A stretch of DNA of 64,000 nt from Oleomonas cavernae (GCF_003590945.1 NZ_QYUK01000011.1:3256909-3320908); one strand, 5' to 3'; counted from the stretch's first letter, positions 35,780-44,583 are shown. The notes: generated from the letters alone by a model not told the origin. Made by a program: numbers and translations.

Positions 35780-36898
35780 CTAGCCGCGGGCCAGCCGGGC
35801 CTTCAGCTCGTTCTCGATGGTGACCAGTTCGGTTTCGGCCTGTTTGCGCTTGGTACGGCCCTCGGCCTGGATCTTCAGGACCTCGTCGATGGTCGAGATC
35901 AGGTCGCGGTTGACCTGCTGCAAGGTGCCGATGTCGACGATACCGCGTTCGGCCTCGCGCGCCACGTCGATCGAGCCCTGCTTCAGCAATTCGGCATTCT
36001 TCTTCAGCATGGCGTTGGTGGTGTCGGTCACCTCGCGCTGCAAGGCCAGGGCGCCCTGCTGGCGGGCGATGGAAATGCCGATCACCATCTGGTTCTTCCA
36101 GATCGGGATGGTGTTGAGGACCGACGACTGGATCTTTTCGACCAGCACCGTGTCGTTGCCCTGGATCAGGCGGATCTGCGGCATGGTCTGCAGGGTCACG
36201 GTCTTGGACAGGCGCAGGTCCTGGAGCTTCTTCTCGAAGCGGTCGAGGGCCTGGCGGGCATCGTTCAGCTTCTGCGCCGCGATCTGGGCCATGGTCGGGT
36301 CGGGGTCGGCCGCGGCCTTTTCCAGGTCGGGCAGCACGGCCGCGCGGGTTTCGGCGATCAGTTCCTCGCCCGCCCGGATGTGCAGGTTCAGGGCGCGGAA
36401 ATTCTCCAGGTTCTTCTCGAACAGCATGTCCAGCATGACCACGTCGCGCAGCAACTGGTCCTTGGTCTGCTCCAGTTGCAGGACGATGCGGTCGATCTGG
36501 CTCGAGACCTTCTCGTAGCGGCCCAGGAACTTTTCGACCTCGCGCCTGGCCGAGCCGAACAGCCGGCCCAGGAACCCCGGCGTCTTGGCCAGCGACTCAG
36601 CGTCCAGGCCCTTCACCTTCATCAGGAGGTCGGACAGGGTCTCGCCCACCTCGCCGGAATCCTTGGCGGCGACGGTCTTCAGCACGCTGTCGGCGAAATC
36701 GGCGATGCCGTTCTGCACCCGGGCGCCGTATTGCAGCACCGCGGCGCTGTCGGCGATGTTGATGCCCGACTTGATCTCGGCGACGGCTTTCACCTCGCCG
36801 TCATCGAGCGGCACCACCGGCGAGGCACTGCGGGAAAGCTCGGCCTGCGCCAGCTCGATGTTCTTCGTAGGCTGCGTCACGATCGCCGTTGTCGACAT
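35780..36898 (-). CDS. Toxic anion resistance protein TelA/KlaA family
   Basis: 372 residues, mainly helical with long coiled-coil stretches. Family signatures include FLGRYEKVSSQIDRIVLQLEQTKDQLLRDVVMLDMLFEKN, RAGEELIAETRA and IRLIQGNDTVLVEKIQSSVLNTIPIWKNQMVI. TelA is associated with tellurite and membrane-stress resistance; its biochemical role is unknown. No terB/terD genes are in the window. It is the first gene of the XpaC/secreted-protein set. Confidence 0.9.
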   Translation of the reverse strand: MSTTAIVTQPTKNIELAQAELSRSASPVVPLDDGEVKAVAEIKSGINIADSAAVLQYGARVQNGIADFADSVLKTVAAKDSGEVGETLSDLLMKVKGLDAESLAKTPGFLGRLFGSARREVEKFLGRYEKVSSQIDRIVLQLEQTKDQLLRDVVMLDMLFEKNLENFRALNLHIRAGEELIAETRAAVLPDLEKAAADPDPTMAQIAAQKLNDARQALDRFEKKLQDLRLSKTVTLQTMPQIRLIQGNDTVLVEKIQSSVLNTIPIWKNQMVIGISIARQQGALALQREVTDTTNAMLKKNAELLKQGSIDVAREAERGIVDIGTLQQVNRDLISTIDEVLKIQAEGRTKRKQAETELVTIENELKARLARG

Positions 36899-36971
36899 CC
36901 ACTATCTCCGAAAGGCCCGCCGGGGCCGCCACTATAGCGAGACCGGGCTCCTTAAGCGATACGGCGGCTGA

Positions 36972-37610
36972 TCAGGCGGCGATCAGCGGCAGGAGTGCGG
37001 CCGGCGGCGTCGGTCGCCCCGAGGGGTCGCAGAAGCCGCCATCGACCAGCAGCGTCAGGAAGCGGGCGAAATGCCGCGCGGCCGAGGCACGGGCATAGCC
37101 TTCCAGCCAGTTCTGCTCGAGGAAGGCGGCGATGCCCGGCTGGCCCATCTCGACCTCCCACAGGATGCCCAGCAGCGAGGCGAGCGTTTCCTCGGTCTCG
37201 CGGGTGGCGAAATCGACACAGGCCACGGCTTCCGCCTCCTCGACCCGGCCGGTCTCCGGCCCGGCCCCCAGGCCGAAATCGAGCAGGAAGCGGCGCTGCG
37301 GCGGGGCGACCAGGTAGTGGGCGACTTCGTGAACGATGACATAGGATTCCGAGCGGCAGCGCAGCACCCGGCCATCCCAGGAGAAGGCCACGGCCGGCTC
37401 CTCGTCCAGGGTCGCCATGCCGAAAGCCTGGGCCAGGGCCACGGCCTGGGCCCGGTGGGCGGGCGTGTCGACACCCCCGGCCGCCAGGTCGGCGCTGGCC
37501 ATGATCCGGGCGAAGGCCGCACGCGCCCAGGGCGCTTCGGCGGCCAGATGGCCGTCGAATACCAGGGCGACTTGGCTCAAGTCGCCGATGTCGAGCGCGG
37601 TCAGGATCAT
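36972..37610 (-). CDS. Hypothetical protein with HExxH zinc-protease-like motif
   Basis: 212 residues, no signal peptide. VIVHEVAHYLVAP carries an HExxH motif (H-E-V-A-H), and EEAEAVACVDFA about 40 residues later could supply a third ligand. The remainder (ALDIGDLSQVALVFDG, FLEQNWLEGYARASAARHFARFL) is not a family I recognise. It could be a small metallopeptidase or a degenerate relative. It lies 73 bp upstream of telA in the same direction. Confidence 0.6.
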   Translation of the reverse strand: MILTALDIGDLSQVALVFDGHLAAEAPWARAAFARIMASADLAAGGVDTPAHRAQAVALAQAFGMATLDEEPAVAFSWDGRVLRCRSESYVIVHEVAHYLVAPPQRRFLLDFGLGAGPETGRVEEAEAVACVDFATRETEETLASLLGILWEVEMGQPGIAAFLEQNWLEGYARASAARHFARFLTLLVDGGFCDPSGRPTPPAALLPLIAA

Positions 37611-37711
37611 GGGCCCGTGCTTTACGCCGAAGGGCCATGCGCGCGCAAGTCTGGCGGGGGCCGGGCCGGTGCGGCTAATTTGGGGCCCGAACCGGTTCTG
37701 GGGGATGATTC

Positions 37712-38137
37712 ATGGCATTGCCGGACAAGGTCGCGATGAGCGCCGCGGAAGTTCAGGCCTTCATCGAACAGGTCTTCGAACAGGCGACCCATATCCGCAT
37801 CGAGGAAACCGCGCCCGGCTTCTCCCGCTGCCGCCTGCCCTTCGACACCCGCCACCTGCGCCCGGGCGGCACGATCTCCGGCCCCAGCATGTTCCAACTG
37901 GCCGACTGCGGCCTCTACGCCATGATCCTGAGTACGCTGGGGCCGATCGCGCTGGCCGTGACCACCAACCTCAACATCAACTTCCTGCGCAAGCCCGCCC
38001 CTCGTGACCTGATCGCCGAATGCCGCGCGCTCAAATTCGGCAGGCGCCTGGTCATCGGCGAGGTCTCCCTGTTCTCCGCCGACGACCCCGAACTGGTCGC
38101 CCACGCCACCGGCACCTATTCGATCCCGCCGGGTTAG
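37712..38137 (+). CDS. PaaI-like hotdog thioesterase
   Basis: 141 residues. RHLRPGGTISGPSMFQLADCGLYAMIL replaces the usual HGG with ISGP, and TTNLNINFLRKPAPRDLIAECRAL completes the hotdog fold. It resembles the group of small acyl-CoA thioesterases where the catalytic region starts at G-G-T-I-S-G-P. The substrate is unknown. Confidence 0.8.
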   Translation: MALPDKVAMSAAEVQAFIEQVFEQATHIRIEETAPGFSRCRLPFDTRHLRPGGTISGPSMFQLADCGLYAMILSTLGPIALAVTTNLNINFLRKPAPRDLIAECRALKFGRRLVIGEVSLFSADDPELVAHATGTYSIPPG

Positions 38138-38190
38138 GCGAGGCCACTCCCCTGGAACTCTGCCCAAAACCGTCATGAGGGATTGGTCCG

Positions 38191-38823
38191 ATGCGCACCG
38201 TCTTGCTTTTTCTTCTGTTCGGCGTCTTCGCCTCGGCCGCCCAAGCGGCGGAATTGGCGATAAGCGAGATCGCCATCATCCCGATTCATGGCGGCTTCAA
38301 CACCGTGGAACATTTCGCCGCGGACGACCGAACCGCCACCGTTATCAGAGCTTGGCGCGGCAACGGGAACGCCCATGGCCACTACAGTTACCTCGTGCTG
38401 CTGCCGCTGGTGGAAAGCCGGGGCACTGACGGCGAGATGGGCGTGGTCGCCTTCGACGATGGCGTGAGCCCGCTCAAAGACACGGCGAGCGTCTCGCCCT
38501 TTGATGGCGAGCGGGTGCTTGGTGCATTACGTTTCGCGCGGGCAAAACTCGACGGCGTCGCGGCAACCGTGGTTATTCGCGCCGACCTCGGCGAGTCCGA
38601 CAGCGGCATTCTCGCGGACCACGCTCCTGTGGATATCAGTATCTACAGGCTGGAACAGCCAGACACCGGCGCCGGGACGACGCCCGATGTGTTCCGTATC
38701 GTGAGCAAGGCGCGGCCCACGGCCCGGTTCTGCAACGCCGACATGGCGTTGACCACGATCCTGCATCTGCCGCTGCCTGCCGACTACGCCGGCGGCGCGG
38801 GACCGAGCGGCTGCGGCGACTAG
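38191..38823 (+). CDS. Secreted protein of unknown function, possibly CarG-like
   Basis: 210 residues with a clear signal peptide (MRTVLLFLLFGVFASAAQA). The mature start (GGFNTVEHF...ATVIRAWRGNGNAHGHYSYLVLLPLVE) loosely resembles the CarG-type pattern G-x-N...a-W/R-x-N-x-N-A-H. That similarity is weak. Codon use is less GC-biased than in neighbours: it uses GCA, TTA (not followed by GG), GGT and CGT. It probably came by transfer or is weakly expressed. Confidence 0.5.
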   Translation: MRTVLLFLLFGVFASAAQAAELAISEIAIIPIHGGFNTVEHFAADDRTATVIRAWRGNGNAHGHYSYLVLLPLVESRGTDGEMGVVAFDDGVSPLKDTASVSPFDGERVLGALRFARAKLDGVAATVVIRADLGESDSGILADHAPVDISIYRLEQPDTGAGTTPDVFRIVSKARPTARFCNADMALTTILHLPLPADYAGGAGPSGCGD

Positions 38824-38840
38824 GTTGAAGAAGATTATAT

Positions 38841-38920
38841 CGTCATCCCGGCGCAGGCCGGGATCCATTCTGGGGCAGCGCGCGATGTCGCAATGGATCC
38901 CGGCCTCCGCCGGGATGACG
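38841..38920. repeat. 80-bp palindromic repeat, family B copy 1
   Basis: Arms CGTCATCCCGGC...GGCCGGGATCCATT and AATGGATCCCGGCC...GCCGGGATGACG around a CTGGGGCAGCGCGCGATGTC core. It lies between two convergent genes. The copy at 44488 is in the opposite orientation. Confidence 0.8.
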
Positions 38921-38946
38921 GCTGAGGTGAAACAGGGCTGACCTCG

Positions 38947-40536
38947 TTAGACCCCCTCGGGCTCGCACAGGACCAGGGTTTCGTCCGCTTCATCCTCGTC
39001 CTTCACCTCGTGGCGGCGGACGAAGACGATGGCGATGAGGGCGGCGACCAGGGTGATCGCGGCCAGCACCAGCATCGCCGCGGAAAAGGCATCGGCATAG
39101 AGCTGCGTGAGCAGGCCGGTCCCCAGCGACGGGGCCGCCAGCGCCGCTTCGCCCAGCTTGCCGCCAACCATGCCGTTGGCCGTGGCGATGACGGCGTCGG
39201 GCGCAAGCTTGCCGGCCCGCACCAGGCCCGCCTGGGCAAAGCCCAGCAGCACCGCGCCCGTTACCGCGATGGCGATGCTCTCGCCGGCCACGCGGGCGGT
39301 GGCAAAGATGCCGACCGCCATGCCCGCCCGCTCCTTGGGCACCACGGAAACCGCCAGGTCGTCCATCAGGCCCCAGGGAATCGCCGCCCCCACGCCGATC
39401 AGCAGCAGGGGCAGCACGAAGGCGACGGGCCCGGCCCCCGGCGCCACGAAGGCCAGCAGGCCGAGGCCGACGGCGCCGATGATCAGGCCCAGGCCCGACA
39501 GGGGGCCGGCCGGCACCCATTTGGTCAGCAAGGCGCCCAGGAAGGGGATGATCGCGATCGGCGCGCTGAGCGGCAGCATCAGCAGGCCGGCCTCGGCGGC
39601 ACTCATGCCCTCGATCCCGACCAGGCGCGCGGGGAGGACGAACAGCACCACGATGAAGCTGTAGGCGACCGCCACCGGCAGCGACTGCACCGCCAGGAAG
39701 CGCGGATAGGTGAACAGAGTCACGTCCAGCATCGGCCGCTCCTGCGCCCGCTCGATCGCCAGGAAGGCACCCAGCATGACGACGAAGCCGCCGATCAGCG
39801 CCAGCACCAGCGGGCTGGACCAGCCGCTTTGCGGGCCTTGCATGATCGCCAGCGTCAGCAGGGTCAAGGTCACGGTGAAGGCGACGACGCCCCAGATGTC
39901 GAAGCGCTTGGCATCGGGGTCGCGCGATTCGCGCAGGCGCGGCACGCCCACCGCCAGCACACCCAGGCTGAGGATGGCAACCGCCACGAAGATGGCGCGC
40001 CAGCCCAGGCTGCCGATCAGGGCGCCGCCGATGATCGGGCCGAAGGCGATGCCGATGCCAAAGCCGGTGCCGAGGATGCTGAAGGCCCGGGTGCGGGCCC
40101 GGCCCTCGAATTCCTGGGCCAGGGCGGCAAAGCCGGCGATCATGGCCAGGGCGCCCGCCGCCCCCTGGAGGGTGCGGGCAATGTCCAGCACCAGCAGCGT
40201 GGGCGAAAAGGCCACGATCAGGGACAGGATCGTGTAGGCGACGAGGCCGATGCCGAACAGGCGCTTGCGCCCGAACATGTCGGCCAGGGCGCCGGCCGCC
40301 ATCACGGCACTGCCGAAAGCCAGGAAGGCGCCGTTGACCACCCAGTTCAGCGCCACCGCGCTGCCGCCCAGCTCGGCGCCGATGGCCGGCAGGGCGACGA
40401 CGGGGGCGACGAAGCCCAGCGGCATCATCACCGCGGCGAGGAAAACCGCGCCCAGCACCAGCCATTTTTCCGGCGCGATGCGGGCGTCATCGAGGGGAAC
40501 GGCCGGACCGGCCGTGCGGAGAATATCCTGCGACAT
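38947..40536 (-). CDS. MFS drug-resistance transporter (DHA2, 14-segment type)
   Basis: 529 residues with about fourteen hydrophobic segments, the motif LADMFGRKRLFGIGLVAYTI after segment 2 and GTGFGIGIAFGPIIGGALIG (motif C of antiporters). It is probably a proton-driven exporter of cationic or hydrophobic compounds. The divergent TetR gene 119 bp away is its probable repressor. Confidence 0.88.
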   Translation of the reverse strand: MSQDILRTAGPAVPLDDARIAPEKWLVLGAVFLAAVMMPLGFVAPVVALPAIGAELGGSAVALNWVVNGAFLAFGSAVMAAGALADMFGRKRLFGIGLVAYTILSLIVAFSPTLLVLDIARTLQGAAGALAMIAGFAALAQEFEGRARTRAFSILGTGFGIGIAFGPIIGGALIGSLGWRAIFVAVAILSLGVLAVGVPRLRESRDPDAKRFDIWGVVAFTVTLTLLTLAIMQGPQSGWSSPLVLALIGGFVVMLGAFLAIERAQERPMLDVTLFTYPRFLAVQSLPVAVAYSFIVVLFVLPARLVGIEGMSAAEAGLLMLPLSAPIAIIPFLGALLTKWVPAGPLSGLGLIIGAVGLGLLAFVAPGAGPVAFVLPLLLIGVGAAIPWGLMDDLAVSVVPKERAGMAVGIFATARVAGESIAIAVTGAVLLGFAQAGLVRAGKLAPDAVIATANGMVGGKLGEAALAAPSLGTGLLTQLYADAFSAAMLVLAAITLVAALIAIVFVRRHEVKDEDEADETLVLCEPEGV

Positions 40537-40549
40537 GCGCGTGGCTCGT

Positions 40550-40575
40550 ATTTATGTGTTGATTGATATATAAAT
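40550..40575. promoter_or_regulatory. AT-rich inverted repeat between the MFS and TetR genes
   Basis: ATTTAT and ATAAAT arms separated by 14 bp, in an AT-rich 119-bp divergent intergenic region. Candidate TetR operator, close to the MFS start (40536). Confidence 0.4.
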
Positions 40576-40655
40576 AGCTAGACCACTTGCCGCTGCACCG
40601 CAACAAGATTATTTAACGATCACTACACAAAAAAACATGGGAAAGAGGTGGAGCC

Positions 40656-41276
40656 ATGGCCCAGCGCGGCCGCCCTCGCTGTTTCGACCGTACCCAGGCC
40701 TTGCAACAGGCGATGGAAGTGTTCTGGGCGCGCGGCTACGAGGGCACGAGCATGGCGGAACTGACGGCGGCGATGGGCATCGCCTCGCCCAGCCTCTATG
40801 CCGCCTTCGGCAGCAAGCAGCAGCTTTTCCGCGAGGCGACGGAATTGTATGCCCAGACCGAGGGTTCGGGCACCTGGGCGACCTTCGACGGCCATGCCAC
40901 GGCGCGCGAGGCGATCGCGGCGCTGCTGCGCACGACGGCGGAGAATGTCACCGCGCCGGGCAAGCCGCCGGGCTGCTTTACCATTTTCGCGGCCGCCAAC
41001 TGCGCACCCGAGAACGACGAGGTCCGCCGCGACATGGCCCAGCGCCGGCTCTCGGTCTGCGATCACGTCCGCCTGCGCCTGGAACGCGCCATCGCCGAGG
41101 GTGAACTGCCGCCGGGGACGAACGCCCGGTCGCTGACCTCGTATTTCATGGCGGTCCAGCAGGGCATGTCGATCAGGGCGCGCGACGGCGGCAGCCGGGA
41201 AGAACTCCTGGACGTCGCCCGCCACGCCATGGCGGTGTGGAACGGCCTGACGGCGCCGAGCGCCACCGGCACTTGA
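40656..41276 (+). CDS. TetR/AcrR family transcriptional regulator
   Basis: 206 residues. Typical N-terminal HTH: RTQALQQAMEVFWARGYEGTSMAELTAAMGIASPSLYAAFGSKQQLF. The C-terminal ligand domain includes PPGCFTIFAAANCAPENDE, with two cysteines near residues 108 and 116. AGAGGTGG precedes the ATG. It is divergent from the DHA2-type exporter, which it probably represses. Confidence 0.9.
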   Translation: MAQRGRPRCFDRTQALQQAMEVFWARGYEGTSMAELTAAMGIASPSLYAAFGSKQQLFREATELYAQTEGSGTWATFDGHATAREAIAALLRTTAENVTAPGKPPGCFTIFAAANCAPENDEVRRDMAQRRLSVCDHVRLRLERAIAEGELPPGTNARSLTSYFMAVQQGMSIRARDGGSREELLDVARHAMAVWNGLTAPSATGT

Positions 41277-41464
41277 TCGCTCCCCGCCTGTTGATTTCTC
41301 GACGAGGGCTGCGAAGGCATGTTGCGCGCATCATTTCTTTACGATCTGGTGACATTGCTAGCCGGTGCGCTGCGACCGATTGCCTAGTTCCATGGTCGAA
41401 GAGGCAATCCCGGCATCAAGGCGTATGGTCTGAAAAAGGGGCCTCCCGGCCCGGAGTGTAGTTG

Positions 41465-42709
41465 ATGCTCTATCATTTGTTCGAGATGACTCATGCCGCC
41501 GTGGCGCCCCTGCGCTACATGGCCGAGACCACCAAGGCGGCGCTGGACAACAGCTTCAATCCCTGGGGCGAGACGCCCGGCGGCAAGGCCCTGTCGGCCG
41601 CCTGCGAGATGATCGAGCGCACCACGCGGCGCTATGGCAAGCCGGCCTTCGGCCTCGACACCACCATGATCCACGGCCAGCCGGTACCGGTGACCGAGGT
41701 GGTGGTCGCCGCCAAGCCGTTCTGCAACCTGATTCACTTCAAGCGCGACGCCGCGGTCAACCCGCGCCAGCGGCCCGACCCCAAGGTACTGGTCGTCGCC
41801 CCCCTGTCGGGCCACTACGCCACCCTGCTGCGCGGTACCGTGTCGGCGATGCTGTCCGAACACGAGGTCTATGTGACCGACTGGGCCGATGCCCGCCTCG
41901 TGCCCCTGTCCGAAGGCAAGTTCGACCTCGAGACCTACACCCAGTACCTGATCGACTTCCTGCAACTGCTCGGCCCCGGCACCCATGCCATGGGCGTGTG
42001 CCAGCCGGGCGTGCCGCTCTTGATGGCGACCGCGGTGATGGCGCAAGACGACGATCCCTGTGCGCCCGCCTCGATCGTCATCATGGGCAGCCCGATCGAC
42101 ACCCGGCGCAGCCCGACCGTCCCCAACAAGCTGGCGACGCAAAAGCCCATCGAGTGGTTCCGCGACAATGTGATCACCGCCGTGCCGTGGCCTCACGCCG
42201 GCTTTACCCGGCGGGTCTATCCGGGTTTCCTGCAACTCACCGGGTTCATGACCATGAACCTGGAACGCCACATGGACGCCCACCAGTCGCTGTACAAGAA
42301 CCTGGTCGCCGGCGACGGCGATCCGGTCCAGGCGCACCGCGAATTCTATGACGAATACCTGGCCGTCCTCGACCTGACCGAGGAATTCTACCTCCAGACC
42401 GTCGCCCAGGTGTTCCAGGAGCACGCCCTGCCCCTGGGCAAGATGATGTTCAAGGGCCGCACGGTGAACCCGGCCGCCATCACCAAGACGGCGCTGATGA
42501 CCGTCGAGGGCGAGAACGACGACATCTCCGGCATCGGCCAGACCCAAGCCGCCCACGACCTGTGTCCCAACATCCCCGCCGCGAAGAAGTTCGACTACAT
42601 CCAGCCCGGCGTCGGCCACTACGGCGTCTTCAACGGCACCCGCTGGCGCACCGAAATCCAGCCCCGCGTGCGCGATTTCATCAGGAGCAATCTGGCCAAG
42701 AAATCCTGA
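41465..42709 (+). CDS. phaZ: Intracellular polyhydroxyalkanoate depolymerase
   Basis: 414 residues, alpha/beta hydrolase fold without signal peptide. The cysteine nucleophile box of intracellular PhaZ is present (MGVCQPGVPLL, C179), with the Asp near 352 (VEGENDDISG) and the His near 385 (PGVGHYGVFNG), spacing as in R. eutropha PhaZ1. It mobilises stored poly(3-hydroxybutyrate). I start at ATG 41465; TTG 41462 is also in frame. A GGGCC-CTCC-GGCCC-like hairpin lies just upstream. No phaC or phasin gene is adjacent. Confidence 0.9.
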   Translation: MLYHLFEMTHAAVAPLRYMAETTKAALDNSFNPWGETPGGKALSAACEMIERTTRRYGKPAFGLDTTMIHGQPVPVTEVVVAAKPFCNLIHFKRDAAVNPRQRPDPKVLVVAPLSGHYATLLRGTVSAMLSEHEVYVTDWADARLVPLSEGKFDLETYTQYLIDFLQLLGPGTHAMGVCQPGVPLLMATAVMAQDDDPCAPASIVIMGSPIDTRRSPTVPNKLATQKPIEWFRDNVITAVPWPHAGFTRRVYPGFLQLTGFMTMNLERHMDAHQSLYKNLVAGDGDPVQAHREFYDEYLAVLDLTEEFYLQTVAQVFQEHALPLGKMMFKGRTVNPAAITKTALMTVEGENDDISGIGQTQAAHDLCPNIPAAKKFDYIQPGVGHYGVFNGTRWRTEIQPRVRDFIRSNLAKKS

Positions 42710-42719
42710 AGCCGGCCGT

Positions 42720-42938
42720 CTAGCGGAACGCCCGCAGCGCCAGCCAGGCGCAGACGACCACGGCACCCACGACAATGAGGCCGTGGGTGGTCTGGGCGGC
42801 ATCGACCAGGTCCCAGAACGAGCTTTCGAAATCGGGCATGCTGACGGCGGCCCGCATCGTGGTCGCCTGCACCGTGACCGCCTGAATCGTGACCGGCGGC
42901 ACTGTGAGGCTCAGGAAACTGGTGAACAGGTCGACCAT
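42720..42938 (-). CDS. Small single-pass membrane protein, unknown
   Basis: 72 residues from ATG 42938. A hydrophobic start (FTSFLSLTVPP) leads into a Thr/Val pseudo-repeat (VTIQAVTVQATTM), then an amphipathic segment and a C-terminal membrane helix (GLIVVGAVVVCAWLALRAF). Function unknown. It is convergent with phaZ (10 bp gap). The ORF remains open to 43115, but no ribosome site supports that. Confidence 0.45.
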   Translation of the reverse strand: MVDLFTSFLSLTVPPVTIQAVTVQATTMRAAVSMPDFESSFWDLVDAAQTTHGLIVVGAVVVCAWLALRAFR

Positions 42939-43145
42939 GGCCACGTGCTTGGGTACCCTCGATATGACGGAAAAATCCCCCAAATAGGGCCCAAACACAA
43001 GGATAGATGGCCCCAGCTTCCGGGCTGAAATGTCCCCGCGGGGCAAGCCGCCACGGGCTTTCGGGTCATTGTCACGAGGCTTTTGTTGCGCCGGCCGGAC
43101 CGGCATGATGAGCACCGTTCACATCCGGGGGCCATCGGGGGCTTG

Positions 43146-44480
43146 ATGACGTCGCGTTGCCTTGCTGCCTTTCCACCGCCGCCCTGGGCCGCGCTGCCGC
43201 CCGACCGCCCCCTGAACTTCTGGCGCCGCCTGGCCCTGGTCCTGCTGTTCGCCCTGGTCGGCCTGGCGTGCCTGGGCCTGGTCGGGCTGGCCGGGTATTC
43301 GGCGCATCGCGAGCACCTGTGGCAGGACACGCTGGCGACCATCGGCCTGGGCGAGGCCGTGGCCAACGGCGAGGCCCAGGTGGCCTGCCAGTACGAGCCG
43401 GGCGGCCGGCGCAGCCTCGGCCGCTATGCCTGCCACGTCCGCCTCACCGTGGGCAGCGGCGCGGCGGCCGTGGCCGAATGGGATTTCTCGACCCATTGGG
43501 GCCTCTACGACAATTCGGCCGACCTGGGGCGAGGCGTGCGGCGCCTGTCCCTGTCCCCCGACGGTTATGCCATGGTCACCACCTGGGCCGGCCTGCTGGA
43601 CCGCGCCGGCGGGGCCTTCATCGGCCCCCTGGTCATGATCGCCTTCTGCTCGATCCCGTTCTTCATCACGGCCTGGCAGCGGCGCGGGCAACGGAAACTG
43701 GAGGCCGCGGCGGCGGCCGGCCACCTGATCGAGGTCGACATCCTGCGGCGCACCAAACAGACCGGGCGCTACAACAGCGTCATCTGGGCCTGGGAGGTCG
43801 CCTATGACGATCCGGCGAACGGGGCGCGGCGGCGTTACTACGCCTACTACGGCGAGGGCACCGTGCCGTTGACCATCGACTGGGCGGCCAGCCGGGGGAT
43901 CGCCCTGATAGGCCCCCGCAAGCCCGTCGCCCTGCTCACCGAGCGGCTGTGGCCGCTGGACCTGGACCCGACCGATTACACCAGGATCGTGGCGGCCGCG
44001 GCGGTCGACCGCGAGAGCGACCATGACGCCCGGCGCAACACCGGCGAGTACCGCGACTGGACGAGGGAAGCCCCCAGTTTCGCCGCCCAGTTCGACCGGG
44101 CGGTGGCCCTGGGCGAGGCGGGCGACGGCGACGCCTGCTATACCGTGGGCTGGCTCATCTTCCACGGCCAGGGCGTGGCCCGCGACAGCGCCGTCGCCGC
44201 CCAATGGTTCGAGCGCGGCGCCCTGGCCGATGATCCACGGTCCCAGCACAATCTGGCCCACCTGCTGCATCACGGCGACGGGGTGGTGAAGAACGATCGC
44301 CTGGCCACGTTCTGGGCCCAGGTCGCGGCCAGGCGCTATGCCATGCCGCAGGACGGCCAAGCCGCCCTGGCCCTGCGCAGCAATGCCGCGGAAAAACTGT
44401 CGCCGCGCGAACTCGACGCGATCATCCAGGATGCCCGCGCCTGGCACCCGGGCGTCGCCCCGCTGGCATCACTGTCATAA
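43146..44480 (+). CDS. Membrane protein with DUF3592-like domain and C-terminal Sel1-like repeats
   Basis: 444 residues. Membrane helix 1 (RRLALVLLFALVGLACLGLVGLAGY) and helix 2 (GGAFIGPLVMIAFCSIPFFITAW) flank a soluble segment resembling DUF3592 (AVANGEAQVACQYEPGG). A second similar segment follows. The end has Sel1-type repeats: GEAGDGDACYTVGWLIFHGQGVARD and ALADDPRSQHNLAHLLHHGDGVVKND. Sel1 repeats bind proteins; role unknown. Confidence 0.65.
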   Translation: MTSRCLAAFPPPPWAALPPDRPLNFWRRLALVLLFALVGLACLGLVGLAGYSAHREHLWQDTLATIGLGEAVANGEAQVACQYEPGGRRSLGRYACHVRLTVGSGAAAVAEWDFSTHWGLYDNSADLGRGVRRLSLSPDGYAMVTTWAGLLDRAGGAFIGPLVMIAFCSIPFFITAWQRRGQRKLEAAAAAGHLIEVDILRRTKQTGRYNSVIWAWEVAYDDPANGARRRYYAYYGEGTVPLTIDWAASRGIALIGPRKPVALLTERLWPLDLDPTDYTRIVAAAAVDRESDHDARRNTGEYRDWTREAPSFAAQFDRAVALGEAGDGDACYTVGWLIFHGQGVARDSAVAAQWFERGALADDPRSQHNLAHLLHHGDGVVKNDRLATFWAQVAARRYAMPQDGQAALALRSNAAEKLSPRELDAIIQDARAWHPGVAPLASLS

Positions 44481-44487
44481 CCTCCAG

Positions 44488-44567
44488 CGTCATTCCGGCG
44501 AAGGCCGGAATCCATTGAGACGTCGCGCGCTGCCCCAGAATGGATTCCGGCCTTCGCCGGAATGACG
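44488..44567. repeat. 80-bp palindromic repeat, family B copy 2 (inverted)
   Basis: Arms CGTCATTCCGGC...GGCCGGAATCCATT and AATGGATTCCGGCC...GCCGGAATGACG around a core that is the reverse complement of the core at 38841 (reads GACGTCGCGCGCTGCCCCAG here). Same length of 80 bp, again between convergent genes. Confidence 0.8.
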
Positions 44568-44583
44568 ATAGAGGGTGGCGTTG

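Noticed and set aside
42911-43366. 151-codon minus-strand ORF upstream of the small membrane protein
   Set aside because: It overlaps the start of the DUF3592/Sel1 gene on the other strand, is Arg/Ser/Pro-rich and has no family features.
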